Positions 1 through 7,790 of a stretch of 64,000 nt of DNA are shown piece by piece (position 1 is the stretch's first letter; every line of letters begins with the position of its first letter). The position numbers and the translations under genes were made by a program. The DNA comes from Nitrospira sp. (GTDB lineage Bacteria; Nitrospirota; Nitrospiria; Nitrospirales; Nitrospiraceae): positions 1 to 64,000 of the forward strand of contig JAFEBM010000012.1 in the NCBI GenBank assembly GCA_018242685.1, in the 5' to 3' direction. The notes under the pieces were generated by a model. It saw only the letters and a program-made list of their open reading frames with translations, did not search any database and was not told where the DNA came from.

Positions 1-657
1 ATCCACGGAGAGAAAAATCGTCGCAGCCCCGCCAAGCCCGGTCGTCAAGACGCCACCAAGAACCGCATTCGCTGCGGCGGCTGTCTCCTTGCCGGCCAAC
101 GACAGCGAGCCGGCGACCACCCCGATTAAGGCATTCCCCACGAGTGCCAGGAACAAGCCCCGCGATTGCTTGTCCTGCCTGAGCTCGGTAAGGCCATCCG
201 CGACATGGTCAGCGCGGGCTTCTTCACAATCGAGTTCCGTCACCGTGCTGACGACATCGAACGACGCGAGGGAAATACGGTCCATGATCTGTTCGTTTCG
301 CCATAAGAATTCCGAGCTTGGTTCAGCATTCGCCGCATGATCCCGCTGAAGAGCCGAAAGGTCGCGCAAGGCGCGGTCCAAACCGAGGAGTGTCGCCAAT
401 CTCGAAGAAGCCGGGGACAATCGGATCGCGCCGTCCGGCGGGTTTTTGTCGCTTCCCGGAAGCACGGGCAGCGCCGGAAGGGCGGTGAGTTGCTCAATGG
501 TTGGCACCGTGCATCGACTTTCCATCGCCTCGAAGCGAAATCGAGCCATGCGAGACGCACCAGAGACGCAACCTTCCAGAGTGAGCACACAGAGCAGGCA
601 GGCAATTGGACGAAGAGAACTACCAAAAACCATGGTGAGAGGGAGAGTCGTACCCAA
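1..657 (-). CDS. Putative lipoprotein, 3' end outside window
   Basis: Reading the minus strand from a TTG at 657 gives an open frame that runs off the left edge (219 codons visible). The TTG is preceded by AAAGGAG at a 6-base spacing, so I prefer it to the ATG at 633, which has no clear ribosome site. The N-terminus is a lipoprotein signal: a hydrophobic stretch followed by LEGC, predicting lipidation at the cysteine. The middle has no domain I recognise. The last visible part is rich in Gly and Ala and carries two hydrophobic stretches that could cross or enter a membrane. Function unknown. The larger open frame at 240-683 on the same strand is a shadow of this gene: it has no matching ribosome site and its protein is arginine- and cysteine-rich. 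Confidence 0.6.
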   Translation of the reverse strand, partial: MGTTLPLTMVFGSSLRPIACLLCVLTLEGCVSGASRMARFRFEAMESRCTVPTIEQLTALPALPVLPGSDKNPPDGAIRLSPASSRLATLLGLDRALRDLSALQRDHAANAEPSSEFLWRNEQIMDRISLASFDVVSTVTELDCEEARADHVADGLTELRQDKQSRGLFLALVGNALIGVVAGSLSLAGKETAAAANAVLGGVLTTGLGGAATIFLSVD

Positions 658-918
658 GCTCGACTCCTTTCATTGTGTAACAACCGACGATGGAGAGGAA
701 AGAACTCCAGAGAGCAGTGCTTTAAACGCTCTTAGCGTTCTACCCGTTACAGTTGGAACTTGAAACCACCGAAATCTGAGTTCGCTGAAAACTCCTAACT
801 CACATTGTTTTCATAAAGATTCGTGATGAAGCAGTCAAGACCCAAATGAGACGAGTGTGTGGAGCCCTGAGAGGCCTTGGAAGCTGTACCGATGTTGAGC
901 AGGGAGAAAAGATGTGAA

Positions 919-1670
919 CTAGGCCGACAGCCGGCGATAGTGACGCACTATGATGACGCCTCCCCAGACAATGGAGGCAAGCATGAGCAGAATACCGACG
1001 TTGTAGATGAGATGAGCCAACCAATGGTCCCACGCCAATAAGTCCAGCATGGTCAGAATGTTGTTCCAGTCGTGTCCGTCGGTCTCCTTCCCGGTAACGC
1101 CACCCAGTAAGAGTAGATCCATCGCTCGCGCATCGTTGATGTAGGGAGCGATATCCATCATGCTCTCGGCTGTCCACCACAGGGCCACCGATGCGCCGAA
1201 CGGATCGCGGGTTTTTACGAGGAATGTGCCAAGGCAGATCAGCGGCATGAGAATTTGACCGAGAGTCCCACCCAGAATCGTCATGAAGCGACCGAACGGG
1301 ATAAAGACCAGATGTCCGGCTTCATGAAAAGGCAGATTGACCAGATGCAGGAATGACTCGCCGGTGTAATTCGTTTCAAGCGGCGTCATGATGAACTTCC
1401 CCCCCACCAGATCATTGCAGTCAGCACAGCGGCTCGACCGTAGAACGTCATCGAATCGGCCGTCCGGTCCGATTCAATCAACCATCGGTTGGCCGTCAGC
1501 AGCCACAGAGATCTCGCAACCGATGCGGAGGATGACGCGAGACGGGCTTGCTCCGCTCCGGGTCGATATTTGGCAAAGATGATGCCGCATCGGCCACATT
1601 CTATCGCCTCATCAGGCCGCTCAGCCTTACATTTCGGACAGCGGGTTGTGGGAATACCAGCAGCGAGCAT
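919..1670 (-). pseudogene. Zinc-ribbon plus HEAGH membrane metalloprotease-like gene, frameshifted
   Basis: Two overlapping minus frames look like one gene. The first (1386-1670) encodes a short zinc ribbon, CPKC then CGRC about 14 residues later, followed by a hydrophobic segment ending in TAMIWWGG. The second (919-1407) resumes with GGKFIMTPLE and carries HEAGH, a zinc-protease signature as in M50-type membrane proteases, plus several membrane helices. The break lies in a run of seven G (plus-strand C at 1399-1405). One more G would give a continuous protein of about 250 residues. This may be a true mutation, a sequencing error, or a slippery site. GTG at 1407 could in principle start the second half alone, but it has no clear ribosome site. 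The 5' end recurs in degenerate form at 9318-9457. Confidence 0.6.
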
Positions 1671-1717
1671 CTCTCCACTTTAGGATCAGGAGAAGAATCG
1701 GACAAGGAAATCAGAAG
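1621..1717. repeat. Degenerate direct repeat, copy A (5' end of zinc-ribbon gene)
   Basis: This stretch holds the first 17 codons and about 45 bases of upstream DNA of the zinc-ribbon gene. It aligns without gaps, at roughly three quarters identity by eye, to 9361-9457 in the same orientation. The match covers noncoding DNA as well as codons, so it reflects duplicated DNA and not only a shared protein motif. The two copies bracket the DUF4160/DUF2442 pair and the type I R-M operon. Confidence 0.7.
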
Positions 1718-1828
1718 AAGGCTGCAGCAGTGACAACCTCCAACCAGTCTGTCCGTAGAGAAGCAGCAGATCGCTTCAGCTTGAGAGAGCAGACGTGCTA
1801 ATATGCGCACTCATGTGAGTGCACGTTC

Positions 1829-2065
1829 ATGCCGACAGTTCTGAGGGCTGGTCCTTATCGGTTCTTCTTTTATGCGGGTGATCGTGATGAACCGTCGCAC
1901 ATACACATTGAACGGGAAGACAAGGTCGCAAAGTTTTGGCTTGATCCGATTCGGTTACAAGAAAGCGGAGGATTTTCACGCTCGGAAATCGTCCGCATTC
2001 ATAAACTGGTGACCGAACATGAGGAGAGCTTTCTCGAGGCATGGAATGAATACTTCGGCGGTTGA
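1829..2065 (+). CDS. DUF4160 domain protein
   Basis: A 78-residue protein with the features of DUF4160: the opening MPTVLR, an FFFYAGDRDEPSHIHI stretch near residues 13-28, a DKVAKFWLDP segment and a C-terminal helix ending near WNEYFGG. Members are small proteins of unknown biochemical function, usually encoded next to a DUF2442 gene and often considered possible toxin-antitoxin pairs, without firm proof. The DUF2442 gene follows here with a 20-base overlap, which implies translational coupling. The function as a toxin or antitoxin is inferred from context only. Confidence 0.8.
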   Translation: MPTVLRAGPYRFFFYAGDRDEPSHIHIEREDKVAKFWLDPIRLQESGGFSRSEIVRIHKLVTEHEESFLEAWNEYFGG

Positions 2066-2390
2066 AATCTCATTGCCGGTAGCCGAAACAGTGACGGTGA
2101 CGGAAGACACACTCACCATAGAGCTGAGCGACGGGCGAAGCCTGTCTGTGCCACTTGCTTGGTTTCCTCGCCTTGTTCATGCCACACCTGTAGAACGCAA
2201 GGGCTGGCGATTGATCGGCAGAGGGCACGGGATTCACTGGGACAAGCTCGATGAGGACATCAGCGTCGAAGGCCTCCTCGCAGGCAGACCGTCCGGTGAA
2301 AGCCAAGCGTCGTTTAAGAAATGGCTCTTCGCTCGCAGGTCCCGTGGAGCACGAAGCTCTGCTCGACGTGCCAGGAATGGCCGTCACTAG
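2046..2390 (+). CDS. DUF2442 domain protein
   Basis: I start this at ATG 2046, inside the end of the DUF4160 gene; an in-frame ATG at 2019 would add nine residues that do not fit the family. The protein (about 114 residues) has the DUF2442 pattern: strands with LTIELSDGRSLSVPLAWFPRL, then GRGHGIHWDKLDEDISVEGLLAG. The C-terminal tail is rich in Arg and Ser. Genes of this family pair with DUF4160; the pair is small, mobile and frequent next to defence loci, here beside a restriction-modification operon. Its role is unknown. Confidence 0.78.
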   Translation: MNTSAVEISLPVAETVTVTEDTLTIELSDGRSLSVPLAWFPRLVHATPVERKGWRLIGRGHGIHWDKLDEDISVEGLLAGRPSGESQASFKKWLFARRSRGARSSARRARNGRH

Positions 2391-2518
2391 ATATCCCGTA
2401 CGTTTTCTTATAGGCTGTCGAGGAGTTCTCTTGGGCCAATGGAAACTTGTGTGGACTGGAAGGCCAACGCCGCCAATGTTGCAGCTGATATACGTCGCGA
2501 CATTCCCCTGACCGTCGA

Positions 2519-2793
2519 TCACTTGCAACCGCCGATCGAGCACATCGAACAATAGAGGGATTTCATCTGAAGATCCACCTTACGCCCGCCGAGCAGTGTG
2601 GACAATTTCCGTTCCATACGTGCGATGCCGAACAGGCCAGGAACGTGGGTGGGTTCGAACTCTACAAGTACATCAATGTCGCTTCGGGGGACAAATCAGC
2701 TCGCAGTACGGACCCGAAAAAGGCTATGCGGCGGATATGGCGTTGCCGGCAAAATTCCGCAAGTTGTTGTTGGTCAACCGATATGTTCGCCAT
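2519..2793 (-). pseudogene. Nucleotidyltransferase (MntA-like) remnant, frameshifted
   Basis: Starting at ATG 2793, the minus strand encodes a MANISVDQQQLAEFC start, then [17 protein letters not shown], the GS-containing first motif of minimal nucleotidyltransferases. Near 2681 the frame breaks. Adding one base restores the expected SDIDVLVEF (the paired Asp metal ligands) and then [23 protein letters not shown]. Proteins of this family are antitoxins of HEPN (HepT) toxins. No intact HEPN partner follows. The frameshift and the abnormal C-terminus (cysteine-rich, stop at 2519) indicate decay. Function is inferred from family membership. Confidence 0.7.
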
Positions 2794-3137
2794 CAGTCCA
2801 CTCTCCCTAATCTTACGGGCCCACTTGAGCACGACGGGGAGTTAGCAACGCCGGAATCGACGCCAGCATAGTTCTTCCTCCCAAATCGAGATTCTCAGTA
2901 TATCAAGCTGCTGCGTTTCATACGATCATTCAAAGCCTTGTCGGTACTGTCAGCATCATCAGGTAGAGAAAATAGCAACAGGGTCGGGTTTTGTTCCGTG
3001 CACGGCCGATATCTCAAACAACGGCACCGAGACACAGAACAAGGTGTGACCCCATCATTGTGACCCGTGTCACCCTACAGCACCGTCCAAAAGATGCGGT
3101 GCGGTGAAGTAACGCCTAAATCAGGCCATACGATTGC
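2794..3137. other. Intergenic stretch with no recognisable gene
   Basis: No open frame here has a recognisable product or a convincing ribosome site, and no strong hairpin followed by T-rich DNA was seen. It separates the nucleotidyltransferase relic from the 3' end of hsdR. It may contain debris from whatever event brought the restriction genes in, but I cannot identify any. Confidence 0.4.
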
Positions 3138-5456
3138 TTACAAACCTCTTTGCATCGCTGGTTGATACAGATACTTCTGAAATCCCACGAAGACCTTGCC
3201 AATCTCCTCGGGCTGGCCAAGATCGGCCACGGCATCGGCGATAGCGTTGTGGTACTTAAGCTTAAGCAGGGGCGAGAGTTTTCCTTGTGCGAGTTCCTCT
3301 ACCCCCACATTCACATATTGAGCAAGAACAAAGTCCAGAAAGGCTTGCTGCTTACGGTTGAAGTGAGCGCTGATCTCCAGTTTTGCTCTAGCCGCCCGCT
3401 CCTCGCGCGTGAGTGGGGCAAGAGCATAAGCCACATGTGCCAGCACATCGAAGAGATCGCTGTTCTCAGCGTCGATGATCCGTTGCATTTCGGCTATCTG
3501 TTCATGCCCAAAGCCTTTCTCCGCAAGACCTTGTAACAGTGTGGCTCGCGTATCGGGCAGACTCCAGATAGCCCGAAGTTCTGCTTCGTTCTTGAAGAAC
3601 TCCGGGAGTTTACCGAACAACATTTCCAAGAATTGCTGCGCCGACATAGGCGCACCGTCCGGATGCCAAAAGGTCGTCACCATCATGTGCTGAATGGTCC
3701 GGGCTTTTCCGTCGGCCAACTTGACCTTGATCTTGGTATATCGTCTTGGTGGTTCACTAATGCGTCCTGCGCCTCCATAACGGCTGTCCTTTGGCTCATA
3801 CGGTCTGACAGGCGGCTCCGGCTCGATCGGCTCACCATCCCATTCAGGATCACTGAAGTGGTGGTGCGCCTTCACAAAATCGTAGATCGTGAAGTAGTCC
3901 TTCCCATCGTACAGCCTGGTGCCACGCCCGATGATCTGCTTGAACTCAATCATGGAGTTGATCGGACGCATGAGGACGATGTTGCGGATGTTGCGAGCAT
4001 CGACACCGGTCGAGAGTTTTTGCGAGGTCGTCAGGATCGTCGGGATGCTCTTCTCGTTGTCTTGAAAATCGCGAAGGTGCTGCTCGCCGAGTTCACCGTC
4101 GTCGGCCGTCACCCGCTGACAGTAGTTGGGGTCGGTGCTTTCCTTTATCTGATTGATGAGGTCGCGCACGGCTAGCGCATGGTCCTGGGTGGCGCAAAAG
4201 ACCAACGTCTTTTCCTGCCGGTTGATCTGGTTCATGAAGATCTCGACACGCTTCTTTTCTCGTTCCTTGATCTCGATGATCTTGTTAAAGTCCGCTTCGG
4301 TGTAGCGCTTGCCGTATTCAACTGCACCTTCCATCACCCGGTCGTCCGGCGTATAGACATACTCGTCGAGTGTCGTGGAGATCTGCTTCACCTTGAACGG
4401 CGTGAGGAAGCCGTCATTGATGCCGTCCTTCAGCGAATAGATATAGATCGGCTCGCCGAAATAGGCGTAGGTGTCCACGTTGTCTTTGCGCTTGGGCGTG
4501 GCGGTCAGCCCGAGCTGCACAGCGGGAGAGAAGTATTCAAGGATGCCGCGCCAGTTGCTCTCATCGTTGGCGCCGCCCCGATGACACTCGTCGATGATGA
4601 TGAAGTCGAAGAAGTCCGGCGGATACTCGCCGAAATAGGGTGTGTCGCCTGGCCCGCTCATGAAGGTCTGGAAGATGGTGAAGAAGAGACTCCCGTTCTT
4701 CGGCACCTTGCCCTTCTTCCGAATATCGTCCGGCTCGATCCGCACCAGCGCATCTTCCTGAAAGGCGGAAAAGGCGTTGTAGGCTTGATTTGCCAGTATG
4801 TTCCGATCGGCCAGAAACAGAATCCGTGGTCGGCGCGACGGCTCTCGGCTCAGGTTCCAACGGCTGTGGAAGAGCTTCCAGGCAATCTGAAAGGCGATGA
4901 AGGTCTTGCCCGTGCCGGTGGCGAGGGTGAGCAGGATGCGAGGCTCGCCCTCCGCTACGGCCTGCATCACCCGCTCGACAGCAATGTCCTGATAGTAACG
5001 GCTGGGGTGCGACCCACCCTTATCTTCGAACGGCACAGCGGCAAAGCGGTCGCGCCACTCGTTTGGTGCGGCGAAGGTCAGGTTCCAGAGTGCCTCTGGG
5101 CCTGGATAGTGAGCAACTTCGCCTTCCCTGCCGGTCTCCATGTCGATACCGTAGATGCCTTGTCCGTTCGTGGCATAGGTGAAACGAATGGCCAACTTTC
5201 CCGCATAATTCTTGGCCTGCCCTACCCCTTCGGTCACGTGTTCATCCCAAGCTTTCGCTTCGATAACGGCCAGCTTGTGGTTGCGATAGACCAGCACATA
5301 GTCGGCGATCAGCGGCTTAGCCCGTCGCCCAAGGCCTTCGATCCGGCCCGTCGTGATTGGGTACTCGCGCAGAATTCTGGAGCCCTCGACCACACCCCAG
5401 CCAGCCGCTTTAAGGGCGGGATCAATGTACTCCGCTCTGGTTTCGGCTTCGTTCAT
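3138..5456 (-). CDS. hsdR: Type I restriction enzyme, R (endonuclease/translocase) subunit
   Basis: A 772-residue HsdR of the EcoEI-like (type IB) kind. It cleaves DNA after ATP-driven translocation, in complex with HsdM and HsdS. The N-terminal nuclease has D52 and E66-A-K68 of the PD-(D/E)xK core. The helicase has Walker A ATGTGKT at 179-185 and DECH at 289-292, then SF2 motifs including QIIGRGTR. The C-terminal region matches the EcoEI R C-terminal domain, which docks on the methylase. It is the last gene of the minus-strand operon, 67 bases after the four-helix-bundle gene. All catalytic motifs look intact, so restriction should work if HsdS and HsdM are active. Confidence 0.95.
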   Translation of the reverse strand: MNEAETRAEYIDPALKAAGWGVVEGSRILREYPITTGRIEGLGRRAKPLIADYVLVYRNHKLAVIEAKAWDEHVTEGVGQAKNYAGKLAIRFTYATNGQGIYGIDMETGREGEVAHYPGPEALWNLTFAAPNEWRDRFAAVPFEDKGGSHPSRYYQDIAVERVMQAVAEGEPRILLTLATGTGKTFIAFQIAWKLFHSRWNLSREPSRRPRILFLADRNILANQAYNAFSAFQEDALVRIEPDDIRKKGKVPKNGSLFFTIFQTFMSGPGDTPYFGEYPPDFFDFIIIDECHRGGANDESNWRGILEYFSPAVQLGLTATPKRKDNVDTYAYFGEPIYIYSLKDGINDGFLTPFKVKQISTTLDEYVYTPDDRVMEGAVEYGKRYTEADFNKIIEIKEREKKRVEIFMNQINRQEKTLVFCATQDHALAVRDLINQIKESTDPNYCQRVTADDGELGEQHLRDFQDNEKSIPTILTTSQKLSTGVDARNIRNIVLMRPINSMIEFKQIIGRGTRLYDGKDYFTIYDFVKAHHHFSDPEWDGEPIEPEPPVRPYEPKDSRYGGAGRISEPPRRYTKIKVKLADGKARTIQHMMVTTFWHPDGAPMSAQQFLEMLFGKLPEFFKNEAELRAIWSLPDTRATLLQGLAEKGFGHEQIAEMQRIIDAENSDLFDVLAHVAYALAPLTREERAARAKLEISAHFNRKQQAFLDFVLAQYVNVGVEELAQGKLSPLLKLKYHNAIADAVADLGQPEEIGKVFVGFQKYLYQPAMQRGL

Positions 5457-5523
5457 GGCAGCAAGGCCTCTGTACTTGACCGAATTGACATAATTGACCT
5501 CAGTGTCATCACGGTCAACATGG

Positions 5524-6291
5524 TCAATGCGGTCCCTCTTGTCCTATTGGCCTCGTTCCTTTGCAGTCAGGGAAGGCGGAGCAGCCCCAGAACTGCCCGG
5601 TTGCAGAATTGCGCCGACGCATGGACTTGCCGCACAGCGGGCACTCCGGTGATGCGAGCTTGGCCTGTTTCCGTGCTTCGATGCGTTTGGCGGTGAGCCG
5701 CTCGCTGAACCCGCCGGTTTCCTCAAAGGTCTTACCCTGTGTTTCAATCTGGCGCTTGAGCATCGTCAGGGTGCGCCCGATGATAATGAGCATGGCGTTG
5801 GCCACGACCACCACGTCGTCGGCATCGAGCCACGCGGCGTACTTTTTCCGCTGTTCCAGGGCGTGCTTCGCCGACTCGTAGACCATGTCATCCTCAAATG
5901 ACGCCGGATCCAGCGAGACGGCATTCACGGCTTTGGCGTCTGGCGAGTGCACCGACCAGGGTAGCCGGCCCCGGTCGAGAATCACGATCTCATAGTCGCC
6001 GCGCAGTTCGCTCAAACTGGCCCGCGCCACGTCCGTGAGTTTCATCTCAGTACCCTTGGACGTGGCGGAACGTTCCGACCCCTCGATGATGTTCTGTCGT
6101 CCGCTGCGCGCAGCCTGCGTCATCTGATCATACTGCCGCCCCTTCGGATCGTAGAACTTGGCGCCCGCTTCGCCTGCCGCATGCGTGAGAAAACGCCGGC
6201 AAAACCGCAGCGTCTCGATCTGAATGATCGTCGCCAGCGTGAAGGAGTGCAATTTCCTGAATCCGCCGTGCTTATCGAACAACTCATCCAT
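5524..6291 (-). CDS. Four-helix-bundle protein with C-terminal zinc ribbon, R-M associated
   Basis: A 255-residue protein. The first 130 or so residues are helical and contain TQAARSGRQNIIEGSERSA, a signature shared with the four-helix-bundle proteins encoded in 23S rRNA intervening sequences and diversity-generating regions. The C-terminus has a topoisomerase-type zinc ribbon: CPLCG, then C at the end of QFWGC and CSAFPDC. This architecture (four-helix-bundle suffix family) is found sporadically in mobile and defence islands. Its biochemical role is unknown. It lies between hsdS and hsdR in the same orientation, so it is very likely co-transcribed with them. A nucleic-acid-binding accessory role is a guess from the zinc ribbon. 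Confidence 0.75.
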   Translation of the reverse strand: MDELFDKHGGFRKLHSFTLATIIQIETLRFCRRFLTHAAGEAGAKFYDPKGRQYDQMTQAARSGRQNIIEGSERSATSKGTEMKLTDVARASLSELRGDYEIVILDRGRLPWSVHSPDAKAVNAVSLDPASFEDDMVYESAKHALEQRKKYAAWLDADDVVVVANAMLIIIGRTLTMLKRQIETQGKTFEETGGFSERLTAKRIEARKQAKLASPECPLCGKSMRRRNSATGQFWGCSAFPDCKGTRPIGQEGPH

Positions 6292-6309
6292 GGTGTCCGA
6301 CTTCCTCTC

Positions 6310-6567
6310 TCACCACCCCACCTGCCGCGCTCCCTCGGATCGAACTATTCGGAATTTCCGAATAGTTGCCTCGGCAGCCAATTCGTCCTCAGCGTATATG
6401 CCTTTGAGGTGCTCGTTAACAGTCGGCACTGTGACTTGAAACAGCTCGGCGATCTGCGCCTGCGTCAGCCAGATTGTGTCATCCTCAAAGCGGCACTGGA
6501 TGCGCGTGCTGCCATCTTCCGTTTGGTAGAGAATGATTGAAGATTGTGGTGGCGTCTCTTCAGGCAT
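6310..6567 (-). pseudogene. RhuM-family protein, N-terminal fragment
   Basis: An 85-residue frame with the N-terminus of the RhuM (virulence protein RhuM / Fic-like operon partner) family: IILYQTEDGSTRIQCRFED, then TIWLTQAQIAELFQVTVPTV, a winged-helix-like DNA-binding segment, then ATIRKFRIVRSEG. Full-length relatives are about 300 residues or more, so this copy lacks most of the protein. The stop comes just after the point where relatives continue, and the next gene begins 18 bases later. It lies 8 bases after hsdS in the same operon. The fragment could still act as a small DNA-binding protein, but truncation is the simpler reading. Confidence 0.6.
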
Positions 6568-6575
6568 CGTACTCT

Positions 6576-7790
6576 CTAGAGTTTTCCACTAAAGGCTTGA
6601 TGCAGCAGCGACTTTTTCAACTCATCCAGCGCGGCAAGCTTCTGCTGGTAGATGGTTTCGAGACGTTGGGTTTCGGCGTGAAGTGCGTCAATCGCCTCCA
6701 CAACAGCTTTCTGTCGATCAATTGGCGGCAAATAGAGACGCAATTCACCCAAATCAGTATTGCTCAAATTTGGCATCACTGCACCACCTGCAAGTTTCTC
6801 CAACCTCCGTCTGCAACTGTCAGATCGCAGAAATCTGACGAGATAGCGGGGATCGCATCGACTTGAAGGTCTGACGAAAAAGCTTCCCGTTCCGCACAAC
6901 CAACCATCCTCTGCTTCGGTTACCAATGCGCAACGCCCCATTTCACCTCGGCGCCCAAGGACGATATCTCCCGCGTGCAAGATGTAGGTTGAAAGCCGCC
7001 GAGCAGTTGTTTCAGATACCGTTTTCCAAAGATCTGGTTCAAAACCAGTTTTTGTGATGTGTGCAGGGTTTACCAGTGGAATGCCATCTTCAACATAGTC
7101 ACTTTTATGGAGGAGAGACCCGAACGGGCCAGTAAAGATTCCGCCTGTCGCTTTACTTAGCGTTGTCTCCACCCATTCCTTTCCGCGCTGGGTGAAGACA
7201 GATTGGAGGTGGCTTTCGAAGAGAGCGCGAGCGTTGTGGAGGTTCTTTTCAGCGTTGGCCTTGGCGCAGGCGATGCCTGCAAACGCTTCGTCGAGGATGC
7301 CGACGATCCGTTGCTGTTCGGGAAGTGATTCCGGATAATGCACCGAGAACTTCTCGGCCAAGACTGATCGAGCCAATTCCGTTTGGCCTCCGCAACCCGC
7401 GCCAGCTTCCTTGATGGCGTCCTCGATGACTACAAGCATGTAGCCGAAAAACTCCGAATAGAACTTCCCTGGGACAGGGCGAACAATGGTCACATGAGAA
7501 TCAACAGTCGTCGGTTCAGGGGGAGTTTCACGGAGTTGCGCGACACGACCAAGCGTCCCTGTTCCAGTGGAATTAACGAGTACGTCTCCAGCTTGGATCA
7601 GCCTTTCATTTCCAACCTTCTTTGCCCGTCCATCATGCCTACGTGAGGGCTCATAGCTGACTCGATGATCACGAATACACTTCTGATTCAGGACACAGAT
7701 CCCTCCACTTTTGAGATATCGGGGGGAAATGCCACGATTCAGAAATGAGCAGACTTCACCGAGACGCTTTGTCTTCCACGCATTTTTCAT
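6576..7790 (-). CDS. hsdS: Type I restriction enzyme, S (specificity) subunit
   Basis: A 404-residue HsdS with two target-recognition domains and two conserved helical spacers. The first half (WKTKRLGEVCSFLNRGISP) and the second (WVETTLSKATGGIFTGPFG) each start a recognition domain. The spacers include SLPEQQRIVGILDEAFAGI and LPPIDRQKAVVEAIDALHA. HsdS sets the split DNA sequence that the complex methylates and cuts. The start codon overlaps the hsdM stop by four bases (ATGA), giving translational coupling. I see no inverted repeats or second hsdS that would suggest phase-variable specificity. The target sequence cannot be read from this. Confidence 0.93.
   Translation of the reverse strand: MKNAWKTKRLGEVCSFLNRGISPRYLKSGGICVLNQKCIRDHRVSYEPSRRHDGRAKKVGNERLIQAGDVLVNSTGTGTLGRVAQLRETPPEPTTVDSHVTIVRPVPGKFYSEFFGYMLVVIEDAIKEAGAGCGGQTELARSVLAEKFSVHYPESLPEQQRIVGILDEAFAGIACAKANAEKNLHNARALFESHLQSVFTQRGKEWVETTLSKATGGIFTGPFGSLLHKSDYVEDGIPLVNPAHITKTGFEPDLWKTVSETTARRLSTYILHAGDIVLGRRGEMGRCALVTEAEDGWLCGTGSFFVRPSSRCDPRYLVRFLRSDSCRRRLEKLAGGAVMPNLSNTDLGELRLYLPPIDRQKAVVEAIDALHAETQRLETIYQQKLAALDELKKSLLHQAFSGKL

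Noticed and set aside
5456..5524. Repeated TTGACC-like hexamers between the four-helix-bundle gene and hsdR as an operator
   Set aside because: They are spaced irregularly and no promoter -10 box is positioned to use them.
4179..5696. Long plus-strand open frame of 505 codons over hsdR
   Set aside because: It is antisense to a gene with clear helicase and nuclease motifs, and its protein has no recognisable domain.
6576..7790. Phase-variable hsdS
   Set aside because: No inverted repeats, homopolymers or second hsdS copy that could recombine was seen.
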